Positions 8,100 through 16,742 of a DNA stretch of 64,000 bases are shown piece by piece. The translations under genes and the position numbers were made by a program. Position 1 is the stretch's first letter; each line of letters opens with the position of its first letter. Source of the DNA: CAYWYR01 sp964462685 (lineage in GTDB: Bacteria; Bacteroidota; Ignavibacteria; Kapaibacteriales; UBA2268). The stretch covers positions 1-64,000 of the forward strand of contig CAYWYR010000003.1 of assembly GCA_964462685.1 (NCBI GenBank), given 5' to 3'. The notes under the pieces are model-generated. The model did not search any database, was not told the origin of the DNA, and was given only the letters and a program-made list of their open reading frames with translations.

Positions 8100-10013
8100 A
8101 TGGTACTTGATTCAAAAATACCTTCCGGTAATCTAGCCGAGAAATGGGATAAACACCGCTTCGATATGAAGCTTATCAATCCTGCCAATAAAAGAAAATA
8201 TAAAGTCATCGTTGTAGGTACAGGTTTGGCAGGTGGTGCGGCAGCTGCAACCATGTCAGAACTCGGATATAAGGTTGACGCTTTCACATTTCACGATAGT
8301 GCGAGAAGAGCTCACTCAATAGCCGCACAAGGTGGGATAAATGCAGCCAAAAATTATCAGAACGATGGTGATTCAATATGGCGTTTATTCTACGATACTG
8401 TTAAAGGCGGTGATTATAGATCTAGAGAAGCCAATGTTTACAGGCTTGCTCAGGTATCGGTAAATATTATCGATCAGTGTGTCGCTCAGGGTGTACCTTT
8501 TGCCAGAGAATACGGAGGCCTGCTCGCAAACCGATCATTCGGCGGAGCTCAGGTTTCGAGGACTTTCTACGCAAAAGGCCAGACTGGCCAGCAGCTTCTT
8601 CTTGGTGCTTATCAAGCTCTGATGAAAGAGGTACAGCGTAAAAACGTAACTCTTCATACCAGAAAAGAGATGATGGATCTGGTAGTGATCGATGGTAGAG
8701 CTCGCGGTATAGTTGTTCGCGATCTTCATACTGGAAAAATCGAATCACACATTGCCGATGCTGTAGTACTTGCCACTGGTGGTTATGGCAACGCTTTTTA
8801 CCTATCTACTAATGCCCAGGCATGTAATGTAACTGCAGCTTATAGGGCATACAAAAAGGGTGCTTTGTTTGCTAATCCTTGTTTTACTCAGATACACCCG
8901 ACTTGTATTCCAGTAGCTGGTGACTATCAATCCAAACTTACTTTGATGTCTGAGTCTCTCAGAAACGACGGTAGAATTTGGGTACCGAAAAAAGCCGGTG
9001 ATAATCGCCACCCGAACGATATACCTGAAAATGAAAGAGATTACTATCTTGAAAGAATGTATCCCAGTTTTGGTAATCTTTCACCTCGTGATATTGCTTC
9101 AAGAGCTGCAAAAAAAGTCTGTGATGAAGGCCGCGGAGTTAGTGCGACGGGATACGGTGTTTATCTAGACTTCCGTGACGCTATAAACAGACTCGGCAAA
9201 AACGCTATCGAAGAGCGTTATGGTAATCTTTTTGAGATGTATGAAAGGATCACAGGTGATAACCCTTACGAAAGACCGATGATGATTTATCCTGCTTCCC
9301 ACTATACTATGGGCGGCCTATGGGTTGATTACAATCTGATGAGTAATATACCTGGTCTTCACGTTATCGGTGAGGCAAACTTCTCCGATCACGGTGCGAA
9401 CAGACTTGGTGCATCGGCACTTATGCAAGGCCTTGCGGATGGTTACTTTGTATTGCCATACACAATCGCCAACTTCCTTGCCTCTATTGCACCAGATGGC
9501 ATGGGTACTGACCATGCAGAGTTCAAGAAGGCCGAGCAAGATGCACATGATAAAGTCAATAAACTCTTGAATGTAAAAGGTAAACGTACCCCTACATCAT
9601 TCCATAGAGAGCTCGGCAAATTGATCTGGAATAATGTTGGAATGGCCAGAAACGAAAAAGGCCTGCGAGAAACGATAGAAAAGATACCAAGCATTAGGGA
9701 AGAGTTCTGGGAGAATGTAAATGTTACAGGTGAAAACTCTAACGTAAACGTAGCTCTGGAAAGAGCCTCTCGAGTAGCGGATTTCTTGGAGTTTACTGAG
9801 ATAATGGCTTATGACGCGCTTGAAAGAGATGAATCATGTGGCGCTCACTACAGAGAAGAACATCTAAGGGATGACGGCGAAGCAAAAAGAGATGACGAGA
9901 ATTACTCTCACGTGGCCGCTTGGGAATTCCAGGGTGTTGGAAACCGACCAACAAGACATAAAGAAGAATTGAAATTCGAAAATGTACAATTAAGCGTTAG
10001 AAGTTATAAATAA
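8100..10013 (+). CDS. sdhA: Succinate dehydrogenase flavoprotein subunit
   Basis: The catalytic FAD subunit oxidises succinate to fumarate (or the reverse) on the membrane face. Visible features are the FAD-binding GTGLAGGAAA (40-49), AHSIAAQGGINA with His72 as the covalent FAD attachment residue, IHPTC (His266), SPRD (Arg330 region), SHYTMGG (His401) and GANRLGASALMQG. At 637 residues it is the longer Bacteroidota/epsilonproteobacterial form. An A/G-rich ribosome-binding stretch (AAAGGAAAAGG) lies a few nt before the ATG, one of the few visible here. It lies between sdhC and sdhB. Confidence 0.96.
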   Translation: MVLDSKIPSGNLAEKWDKHRFDMKLINPANKRKYKVIVVGTGLAGGAAAATMSELGYKVDAFTFHDSARRAHSIAAQGGINAAKNYQNDGDSIWRLFYDTVKGGDYRSREANVYRLAQVSVNIIDQCVAQGVPFAREYGGLLANRSFGGAQVSRTFYAKGQTGQQLLLGAYQALMKEVQRKNVTLHTRKEMMDLVVIDGRARGIVVRDLHTGKIESHIADAVVLATGGYGNAFYLSTNAQACNVTAAYRAYKKGALFANPCFTQIHPTCIPVAGDYQSKLTLMSESLRNDGRIWVPKKAGDNRHPNDIPENERDYYLERMYPSFGNLSPRDIASRAAKKVCDEGRGVSATGYGVYLDFRDAINRLGKNAIEERYGNLFEMYERITGDNPYERPMMIYPASHYTMGGLWVDYNLMSNIPGLHVIGEANFSDHGANRLGASALMQGLADGYFVLPYTIANFLASIAPDGMGTDHAEFKKAEQDAHDKVNKLLNVKGKRTPTSFHRELGKLIWNNVGMARNEKGLRETIEKIPSIREEFWENVNVTGENSNVNVALERASRVADFLEFTEIMAYDALERDESCGAHYREEHLRDDGEAKRDDENYSHVAAWEFQGVGNRPTRHKEELKFENVQLSVRSYK

Positions 10014-10043
10014 CGTCTTACCAAAAATCGAAAGGATACCGAT

Positions 10044-10802
10044 ATGAAGTTAAAACTAAGTATATGGAGACAGAACGCAAACGATGCTACTGGTAAGTTC
10101 GTTGATTATGAATTAGCGGAAGTATCAGAACACATGTCCTTCCTGGAAATGCTCGACGTTCTGAATGAAGATCTCATTATGAAAGGCGATGAACCGGTTG
10201 CCTTCGATCATGACTGCCGTGAAGGTATTTGCGGATCTTGTGCTATGTCTATAAATGGCAGGCCGCACGGCCCACGCAAGGGCACGACAGCGTGTCAACT
10301 GCACATGCGTGAGTTTTCAGATGGTGACAGTATTACAGTTGAACCTTTCAGAGCCAAAGCATTTCCAGTGGTTCGCGATCTGGTAACCAACCGCACGTCA
10401 CTTGATAGAATTATACAATCTGGTGGATTCATCGGTGTAAGAACTGGCCAAGCTCAAGATGCAAACGCGCTTCCAGTCTCAAAAAAGACCGCAGATCTAG
10501 CAATGGATGCAGCGGCCTGTATAGGCTGTGGAGCATGTGTTGCTGCTTGCCCTAATGCGTCTGCTATGCTCTTCACAGGTGCAAAGATGTCACAGTTGAA
10601 TATGCTTCCGCAAGGTGAACCTCAGAGGCGTACTAGAGCTTTAGATATGATATCTCAACATGACGAAGAAGGTTTTGGTGGCTGTACAAATCACTACGAG
10701 TGTGAAGCTGCTTGCCCTAAATCAATAGATGTCAAATTTATCGCTTATATGAATAGGGAACACATGAAAGCTCAAGTAGCTTCCCCTTCTGAACCATCCT
10801 AA
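10044..10802 (+). CDS. sdhB: Succinate dehydrogenase iron-sulfur subunit
   Basis: The electron-transfer subunit carries three clusters. Cys58, Cys63, Cys66 and Cys84 fit the 2Fe-2S ferredoxin domain. The motif CIGCGACVAACPNAS (Cys159, 162, 165, 169) together with Cys214, Cys220 and Cys224 of the CTNHYECEAACPKS region accounts for the 4Fe-4S and 3Fe-4S clusters. The length of 252 residues is normal. An AAAGGA sequence lies about 8 nt before the ATG. The TAA is directly followed by the ATG of a methyltransferase gene with no spacer. Confidence 0.95.
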   Translation: MKLKLSIWRQNANDATGKFVDYELAEVSEHMSFLEMLDVLNEDLIMKGDEPVAFDHDCREGICGSCAMSINGRPHGPRKGTTACQLHMREFSDGDSITVEPFRAKAFPVVRDLVTNRTSLDRIIQSGGFIGVRTGQAQDANALPVSKKTADLAMDAAACIGCGACVAACPNASAMLFTGAKMSQLNMLPQGEPQRRTRALDMISQHDEEGFGGCTNHYECEAACPKSIDVKFIAYMNREHMKAQVASPSEPS

Positions 10803-11594
10803 ATGGATTACATAGAAATCAATAAAAAAAGCTGGAACGATCGGGTTGATGCTCATGTCGGTTCAGCTTTTTATGATTTAGAATCCTTCCTTACCAAACC
10901 AGATTCATTAAACCCTATAGAACTTGAACTTTTAGGTGATGTTAAGGGTAAAAAAATACTTCATCTACAATGTCATTTCGGGATGGATTCGATATCGTTG
11001 TCCAAGCGTGAAGCTCATGTAATTGGAGTCGATTTCAGTAATAAGGCTATTGAAAAAGCAAAAGAATTAGCCAATATCTTATCTACAGATACCAAATTCA
11101 TAGAAGCCGATATTTATAATCTGCCTAACATACATAATGAAAAATATGATATAGTTTTCGCATCTTATGGCGTAATCGGCTGGCATCCCAATGTTAAAAG
11201 ATGGCTTCAAGTAGCTTCTGAATTTCTCCGACCAGGGGGCAAACTGTTGTTGGTAGAGTTTCATCCTTTGATATGGACGATGGATGAAAATATGCATGAT
11301 TTCATATATCGATATTTCAACACAGAGCCTATAATCGAATCCGGATCTGGATCTTATACAGAAAACAGTAGTGATTTAGAGATTACCGAAGTTGGATGGA
11401 ATCATGGCTTAGCAGAAGTAGTACAAGCAACTATTGATAATGGTTTATCAGTTGAAAGTTTGACAGAGTATGACTATTCACCTTATAACTGCTTTAAGAA
11501 CATGATAGAAATAGAAGATAAAGTTTTCAGGCATGAGAAACACTCCGATAAAATACCTTATGTATTTTCATTGGTCGCAACAAATAATAAATAA
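10803..11594 (+). CDS. Class I SAM-dependent methyltransferase
   Basis: This 263-residue protein has a Rossmann methyltransferase core: motif I in KILHLQCHFGMD (51-62), an acidic residue in VIGVDFS (73-79), FIEADIY and YDIVFASYGVIGW, and a post-core FLRPGGKLLLVEFHP. The substrate is unknown; related proteins are annotated only as class I methyltransferases. It begins on the nucleotide after the sdhB stop, so it is probably translated from the sdh transcript, though nothing ties it to succinate dehydrogenase function. A hairpin follows its stop. Confidence 0.85.
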   Translation: MDYIEINKKSWNDRVDAHVGSAFYDLESFLTKPDSLNPIELELLGDVKGKKILHLQCHFGMDSISLSKREAHVIGVDFSNKAIEKAKELANILSTDTKFIEADIYNLPNIHNEKYDIVFASYGVIGWHPNVKRWLQVASEFLRPGGKLLLVEFHPLIWTMDENMHDFIYRYFNTEPIIESGSGSYTENSSDLEITEVGWNHGLAEVVQATIDNGLSVESLTEYDYSPYNCFKNMIEIEDKVFRHEKHSDKIPYVFSLVATNNK

Positions 11595-11596
11595 AA

Positions 11597-11630
11597 AAAT
11601 CCTGAGCGGTTTTGCCAAGGATTTGATTTT
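11597..11630. terminator. Bidirectional terminator between the sdh operon and ispG
   Basis: AAATCCT (11597-11603) and AGGATTT (11618-11624) form a stem around a 14-nt loop. An A run precedes it and GATTTT follows, so the hairpin has a T tract on both strands. It lies between the convergent methyltransferase and ispG genes. Confidence 0.65.
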
Positions 11631-11665
11631 AAAATTAGTCTATAGATAGATCAACCTTTTTAGTT

Positions 11666-12781
11666 TTAATACTCTGGCTCAAAGTCCAGAATCTCTTGAT
11701 AGAGAACATCTACTATTTCTTCTTCTTTTACATGTCTGATAGATTCACCTTTCTTAAATAGAAGACCTTTACCCTTGCTAGCCGCTATACCGATATCTGC
11801 ATCTGCAGCTTCGCCAGGCCCATTTACGGCACATCCAAGAATAGATACTTTGACAGGCTTTTTAATATCTTTGGTTCTTTCTTCAAGTTCGCCAACTATT
11901 TTGAATAGATCTACATCCAGTCTGCCGCAAGTAGGGCACGATATTATCTCTACATTTCTCTGTGCATGTCCTAGCGATCTCAGTATTTCTTTACCGACTT
12001 CTACTTCTCTTTCTGGTTCATCGGTTAGTGAAACACGTATCGTATCTCCGATTCCTTCGGCAAGTAGAGTACCTATACCTACTGATGACTTTATGACACC
12101 GGTCTTGTAAGTACCTGCCTCAGTCACTCCAAGGTGAAGCGGAATATCTGTCCGTTCAGCAATTAATCTATATGCAGATATCATCAACGGCACAGAAGTA
12201 GATTTTACAGATACGACTAGGTCTTCAAAACCATACTTATGTGCTATTTCCACATGTCGCATAGCACTTTCAAAAAGTGCTTCATCCGTTGGATAGCCAT
12301 ATTTGTCAAGTAAGTCTTTTTCCAAAGAGCCAGAATTTACACCTATCCTAATAGGCACTCCACGTTCTTTGGCAGCATTCAGTACTTTTTTGATTCTTTC
12401 TTCTTTACCGATATTACCAGGGTTGATCCTGACTTTAGCTATGCCAGCCTCTAAGGACTTGATAGCGAACATGTAATTAAAGTGGATATCGGCTACGATA
12501 GGTACTGCTGATTTCTTTACTATCTCAGCGATAGCTTCGGTTGCTTCTTTTGTGTTAACAGTAACCCTTACCACATCAGCACCGGCATCAACACAGCGGG
12601 CGATCTGCTCCAGAGTACCTTTGATATCAGCGGTTTTTGTTTTCGTCATTGTCTGGACAGCTACCGGGGCATCACCACCGATTTGTATGCCGCCGACATT
12701 GACGGGTCTGGTTTTACGCCTAGGATATTTGTTCTCGCTAGGCATTTCTTTATTGGGTTTTAGAGTAGGTAGATCTATCAT
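11666..12781 (-). CDS. ispG: 4-hydroxy-3-methylbut-2-en-1-yl diphosphate synthase (IspG/GcpE)
   Basis: This is the penultimate MEP pathway step, a 4Fe-4S enzyme turning MEcPP into HMBPP. The TIM-barrel half is seen in VQTMTKTKTAD and VRINPGNIG (117-124). Cluster ligands are Cys282 and Cys285 (CPTCGR) and Cys317 (ILGCAVNGPGE). At 371 residues it is the short bacterial form, without the insert of the roughly 600-residue Bacteroidetes/plant type. It is the last gene of a minus-strand run beginning with purL, 24 nt after the rhomboid gene. dxr at 33-34 kb belongs to the same pathway. Confidence 0.95.
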   Translation of the reverse strand: MIDLPTLKPNKEMPSENKYPRRKTRPVNVGGIQIGGDAPVAVQTMTKTKTADIKGTLEQIARCVDAGADVVRVTVNTKEATEAIAEIVKKSAVPIVADIHFNYMFAIKSLEAGIAKVRINPGNIGKEERIKKVLNAAKERGVPIRIGVNSGSLEKDLLDKYGYPTDEALFESAMRHVEIAHKYGFEDLVVSVKSTSVPLMISAYRLIAERTDIPLHLGVTEAGTYKTGVIKSSVGIGTLLAEGIGDTIRVSLTDEPEREVEVGKEILRSLGHAQRNVEIISCPTCGRLDVDLFKIVGELEERTKDIKKPVKVSILGCAVNGPGEAADADIGIAASKGKGLLFKKGESIRHVKEEEIVDVLYQEILDFEPEY

Positions 12782-12805
12782 ACCTTTTAACCTTGAATAA
12801 TAGGT

Positions 12806-13801
12806 TTATATTCGTTTACTTAGTTCTGTTAGGATATATTTCTCTTTATCGGTCAAGCTTTGATAGCCGCCGGCAGATATCTTATCCAAAATTTCATCGA
12901 TCTTTGATTGGTTGATGGTCTCGCCATCTATATCGAAAGTTTTTTCTGCTTTAGGTGCTGGGGTATAAGATTGTGGCTGTTCTTTATTGACTTTCATTTT
13001 AAGTCTTGAAAAAGGGCTTCCTCCAGAAGAACTGGACTGTCCATAACTATCTCCGTAGCTAGAACCACCACCAAATGATCCTCCTCCTAATCCAAACCCT
13101 CCAGAGCTATAACCACCGCTCTGGATACCCTTGGTGCCGAACCATTTATTGGCAAGCTTCCATACCCCGATATCTTTACCGAATTTAAGCAAAAGAAACC
13201 CTGTCAGGCCGCCCGCTAAGTGAGCCCAGTGAGCAACGCCTGTGTTTGCACCGCTTATACCCCTGAAAAGCTCAATGGCGGCATAAAAGGCTACCAGATA
13301 TTTAGCAGCTACAGGAATAAATAAAGGGAATATAAGGAGTTTTCTATTCGGATAGAGCATACCGTAGGCTATAAGAATACCAAACAATGCTCCGCTGGCA
13401 CCAACCGTAGGCAGATCAGAAACAAATATCTGAAGTAGGCCTGCACCAATACCGCTTAAAAGATAAAAGACTCCGAACCTTGCTGATCCCCAGTCTCTTT
13501 CTAGCTCAGTACCGAATATCCAGATACCAAACATATTGAAGAAAATGTGGCTGAACCCTCCATGAAGAAACTGATAGGTTACAAGTTGCCATGGTAGAAA
13601 ATATGATGATTCATATTCAATTGGGATTAAAGCAAATATTTTCTGAATATACAAGGCAAGTGGGGCACCGCCTATTGAGAAATTAGCGAACAGCAGATTA
13701 AAAAGTAGAAAAACTACTACATTCGTAATCAGTACAAACCTGACAAAGGGGGGAATCGATGATAAGAAACCACCACCTCTTCCGTATCCATAACCGTTCA
13801 T
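12806..13801 (-). CDS. Rhomboid family intramembrane serine protease
   Basis: This 331-residue membrane protein has about six helices. Rhomboid hallmarks are the L1 region with HGGFSHIFFNMFG (80-92), the catalytic serine in GASGALFG (Ser136) and the catalytic histidine in AHWAHLAGG (His194). After the last helix come a Gly/Ser-rich linker (about 225-265) and a small helical end (KIDEILDKIS, LTDKEKYILTELSKR), a tail commonly seen on Bacteroidota rhomboids. It would cleave membrane proteins near the outer face of the inner membrane; its substrate is unknown. It lies between mnmD and ispG on the same strand. Confidence 0.9.
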   Translation of the reverse strand: MNGYGYGRGGGFLSSIPPFVRFVLITNVVVFLLFNLLFANFSIGGAPLALYIQKIFALIPIEYESSYFLPWQLVTYQFLHGGFSHIFFNMFGIWIFGTELERDWGSARFGVFYLLSGIGAGLLQIFVSDLPTVGASGALFGILIAYGMLYPNRKLLIFPLFIPVAAKYLVAFYAAIELFRGISGANTGVAHWAHLAGGLTGFLLLKFGKDIGVWKLANKWFGTKGIQSGGYSSGGFGLGGGSFGGGSSYGDSYGQSSSSGGSPFSRLKMKVNKEQPQSYTPAPKAEKTFDIDGETINQSKIDEILDKISAGGYQSLTDKEKYILTELSKRI

Positions 13802-13864
13802 AAACTAAACTTTCAGTTAAAATTCCAATATAGTTTATAACGTAATAATTTACTACTCATTGCT

Positions 13865-14659
13865 TTATTTTGAATCGCCCTTAAACTTATACGCTCTTAG
13901 CATTTCTCTCTTATTCGGTGGCCCAGGGATTTTCTCGAGTTGGAAGCCAGCTTCAAGTAATCCTTTCTGAACAGCTGTTGCTGCTGAATAAGTCACAAGC
14001 ATGGAACAGTCAGACATCATATCATACATTCTCTTGAATATCCACTTATCCCAAAGTTCACTTTGTTTCTTTGGGCCGAACGCATCCCAAAAAACTAAAT
14101 CGTAGCTTGCAAGTTTTCTTTCATATCTATCACCAAGATAATCCCTAATATCAGATTCGATCTTTCTAAAACCGAAACGTGGGTTAAGTCTTTTATACCC
14201 ACCTTCTTCAAGATCATCCATTGGTATCCATTGCTCTTCAGCTATAGTATTGAAATGAGAGCGATCTTCATTCGATAAATCAAGGGCTTTCATATACTCT
14301 GTTTGGATATCCAGATTTAAAGGTGCGGAATCAACACCCGTGTACTCAACCTTATATTCTTTGCCTCTATGATCGGAAACCGGTACTTTAGAAGTTAAAA
14401 ATGCATTGAGTCCTGTTCCAAAACCCATCTCGAAGATACTGATTTTTTCTTTCTCAGGGAAATCGCCCGTAAACAACAGGTCAGATAGCTGAAGAAGACC
14501 CATACCTATATATACATGTTCGGATTCTGAATTTGCACCGTGACGAGAATGATAAGTCTCATTCAGCCCCGTTAGCATTAATGTCGGTGTTCCGTCATCG
14601 GTTACTATTTGTTCAATAGGATTGCTCGACGCATATTTACTGTAACTGTTATAAGACAT
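13865..14659 (-). CDS. mnmD: tRNA 5-methylaminomethyl-2-thiouridine methyltransferase MnmD-like
   Basis: This 264-residue protein corresponds to the stand-alone methyltransferase half of MnmC, which finishes mnm5s2U at tRNA wobble position 34. Features are ETYHSRHGANSESEHVYI (34-51), the SAM motif IFEMGFGTGLNAF (75-87), GVDSAPL (108-114) and LVFWDAFGPKKQSELW (188-203). Without the FAD oxidase half of MnmC it matches MnmD of bacteria that lack the fusion. It sits 27 nt after the S9 peptidase gene in the purL run. Confidence 0.85.
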   Translation of the reverse strand: MSYNSYSKYASSNPIEQIVTDDGTPTLMLTGLNETYHSRHGANSESEHVYIGMGLLQLSDLLFTGDFPEKEKISIFEMGFGTGLNAFLTSKVPVSDHRGKEYKVEYTGVDSAPLNLDIQTEYMKALDLSNEDRSHFNTIAEEQWIPMDDLEEGGYKRLNPRFGFRKIESDIRDYLGDRYERKLASYDLVFWDAFGPKKQSELWDKWIFKRMYDMMSDCSMLVTYSAATAVQKGLLEAGFQLEKIPGPPNKREMLRAYKFKGDSK

Positions 14660-14686
14660 AGTTACTCCTTTGGATAAAGAAAAAAG

Positions 14687-16741
14687 TTACTTTACATATT
14701 CTTCTAGGAATCTAAAGAATTCCTTATGCCAAACATAAGCACTTTGCAGATCAAGTACCCAGTGATTTTCATCTGGAAAGACTAGTAATCTACTAGGGAT
14801 ACCCAGTACTTGCGCTGCAGTATAAGCTTCGAGACTCTGAGTATAAGGCACACGAAAATCGTTGACACCTGTAATTATCAGAATCGGTTTATTCCACTTG
14901 TCAACGAACGTATGCGGGGAGTTTTTGATGTATCCATCTTTATATTCATCTTCCCAATACGGGCCGCCGAATTCCTGATTCACAAAAAACAGTTCTTCGG
15001 TACTACCATACATGGATGTCAAATTGAAAACCCCGCAATGCGAGATGAAAGCATCAAACCTGTTATCGTGATTACCAGCCAGCCAGAACGTGGTATATCC
15101 ACCAGCACTAGCACCTACCGCCGCCATTTTATCGCTATCAACAAAAGGCTGATCCTTGGCGAAATCTGTTGCCGATAGTATGTCCTGCATAGCTTGCCCG
15201 CCCCAATCCTGGCTTATAGCATCATTCCATTCCTGCCCGAACCCTGGCATACCTCTTCTGTTAGGTGCGACAACAATATAGCCCTGAGAAGCCATATTAA
15301 AGAAATTCCATCTATAACTAAAGAATTGATCTATAGTGGACTGCGGGCCACCTTGGCAATAAACCAGAGTGGGATATTTTTTGCTTTTATCAAAGTTCGG
15401 GGGATAGATGAACCAAGTATGCATTTGCTTTCCGTCTGTAGTCTCAACATACTTTGGTTCCCAGGTAATATCACTTACCGCAGTGAGTAAAGAGCTATTG
15501 ACATTGGTTATCTGCTTTACTGATTTGCTTGAAAGATCAACAGTCACTATATCGTTTGGCCTATGGAAATTATGTCGAGTAGCTACTAACGTCTTTCCGT
15601 CAGGTGATATGCTTACCGAACCGTAATTATAGTCCCCATCGGTTAGGATTTCATACTTGCCGTTTAAGTCAATTCTGTAAATCTGAGTTCTTGCTTTGCC
15701 ATCGGCCGCATCAAAGTATAGATTCTTACTATCAGGTGACCAGACAAAACCGCCTACCCACTGATCAAGAGATGTACTTAATTCCGTAATCTCTTTAGTC
15801 TCTCTATCATAGAGCATAAGTCGTACTCTATCTGCTTCAAAACCTGGCTTTACCTGGCTATGGAAAGCGATATATTTCCCGTCAGGTGAGTATGAAGGGT
15901 TCATATCATAGCCCAACCTACCTTCGGTGATATTTACAGTTTTTTTGGAGATCAGATCAACTACGAAAATATCTGAATCTGTACTTTGTTCATAGTTCCC
16001 GTTCTTCTTACAAGTGTAGGCTATTTCTTTTGAATCGTGAGACCAAGCCAACTGTTCGGCACCACCGAAAGGCTGAAGTGGCGTATCAAATCTTTCTCCT
16101 TCCATCAGATTAAGTCTAATGCTGGTTTTCTTAAATGGGGATACAAATAAATGGCTGTAGCTTTTGTCTTCCCAGTGATCCCAATGCCTTACAGGCAGAT
16201 CATCATAAACGTAGGCAACCGCGCCCGGGGCTGTCGGGTACATATCTGTTATATCTTTATCCAGTTTAACATCAGCTGTATAAAGATAGTTGTTCTTATC
16301 AGGTGATACGATTACATTGCTAATACCAGTTGGCAGAACAGTAAGCATATCAGGTTCTTCATCTGTAATGCCTTTGGTAAACAGCTGTGGTTTACCCATC
16401 CTTGATGAGATGAAATAGAAAGAGTTATTATCAATCCACTTACCGCTATAATCAGAACCGATATTATCTGTAAGAGAAATAGTCTCTGAGCCGTCTATTC
16501 GGACAGCATAGAGATCTTTTTTGCTTTTACCAGATTCTAAGTCGGGCGTGGATAAACTATACATAACCCAACTACCATCTGGTGATATCTGAGGGTCACC
16601 AAGCCGGTTAAGGCTCAAGAGATCATCTGGCCCGAAATTTCTCAGCTGAGAAGATGGGAGTTTAACGATATTGTCTTTCGGTTGGCCAACTAAGTGAGCT
16701 ACAGCAAAAGCTAATATCAAAAGAAGAGTAAGATTTTTCAT
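14687..16741 (-). CDS. Secreted S9 family prolyl oligopeptidase / dipeptidyl peptidase
   Basis: This 684-residue protein starts with a signal peptide (1-19, cut before QPKDN). An N-terminal beta-propeller of TolB/WD40-like repeats (SPDGSWVMYS, SPDGKYIAFHS, SPDSKNLYFDA) spans about 45-400, followed by an alpha/beta hydrolase domain. The catalytic triad is Ser545 in GASAGGYT, Asp628 in GVNDFRVP and His660 in PDENHWV. It resembles periplasmic acylaminoacyl or DPP5-like peptidases that release dipeptides. Its ATG lies 1 nt after the purL stop, so the two are very likely co-transcribed. Confidence 0.92.
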   Translation of the reverse strand: MKNLTLLLILAFAVAHLVGQPKDNIVKLPSSQLRNFGPDDLLSLNRLGDPQISPDGSWVMYSLSTPDLESGKSKKDLYAVRIDGSETISLTDNIGSDYSGKWIDNNSFYFISSRMGKPQLFTKGITDEEPDMLTVLPTGISNVIVSPDKNNYLYTADVKLDKDITDMYPTAPGAVAYVYDDLPVRHWDHWEDKSYSHLFVSPFKKTSIRLNLMEGERFDTPLQPFGGAEQLAWSHDSKEIAYTCKKNGNYEQSTDSDIFVVDLISKKTVNITEGRLGYDMNPSYSPDGKYIAFHSQVKPGFEADRVRLMLYDRETKEITELSTSLDQWVGGFVWSPDSKNLYFDAADGKARTQIYRIDLNGKYEILTDGDYNYGSVSISPDGKTLVATRHNFHRPNDIVTVDLSSKSVKQITNVNSSLLTAVSDITWEPKYVETTDGKQMHTWFIYPPNFDKSKKYPTLVYCQGGPQSTIDQFFSYRWNFFNMASQGYIVVAPNRRGMPGFGQEWNDAISQDWGGQAMQDILSATDFAKDQPFVDSDKMAAVGASAGGYTTFWLAGNHDNRFDAFISHCGVFNLTSMYGSTEELFFVNQEFGGPYWEDEYKDGYIKNSPHTFVDKWNKPILIITGVNDFRVPYTQSLEAYTAAQVLGIPSRLLVFPDENHWVLDLQSAYVWHKEFFRFLEEYVK

Positions 16742-16742
16742 A

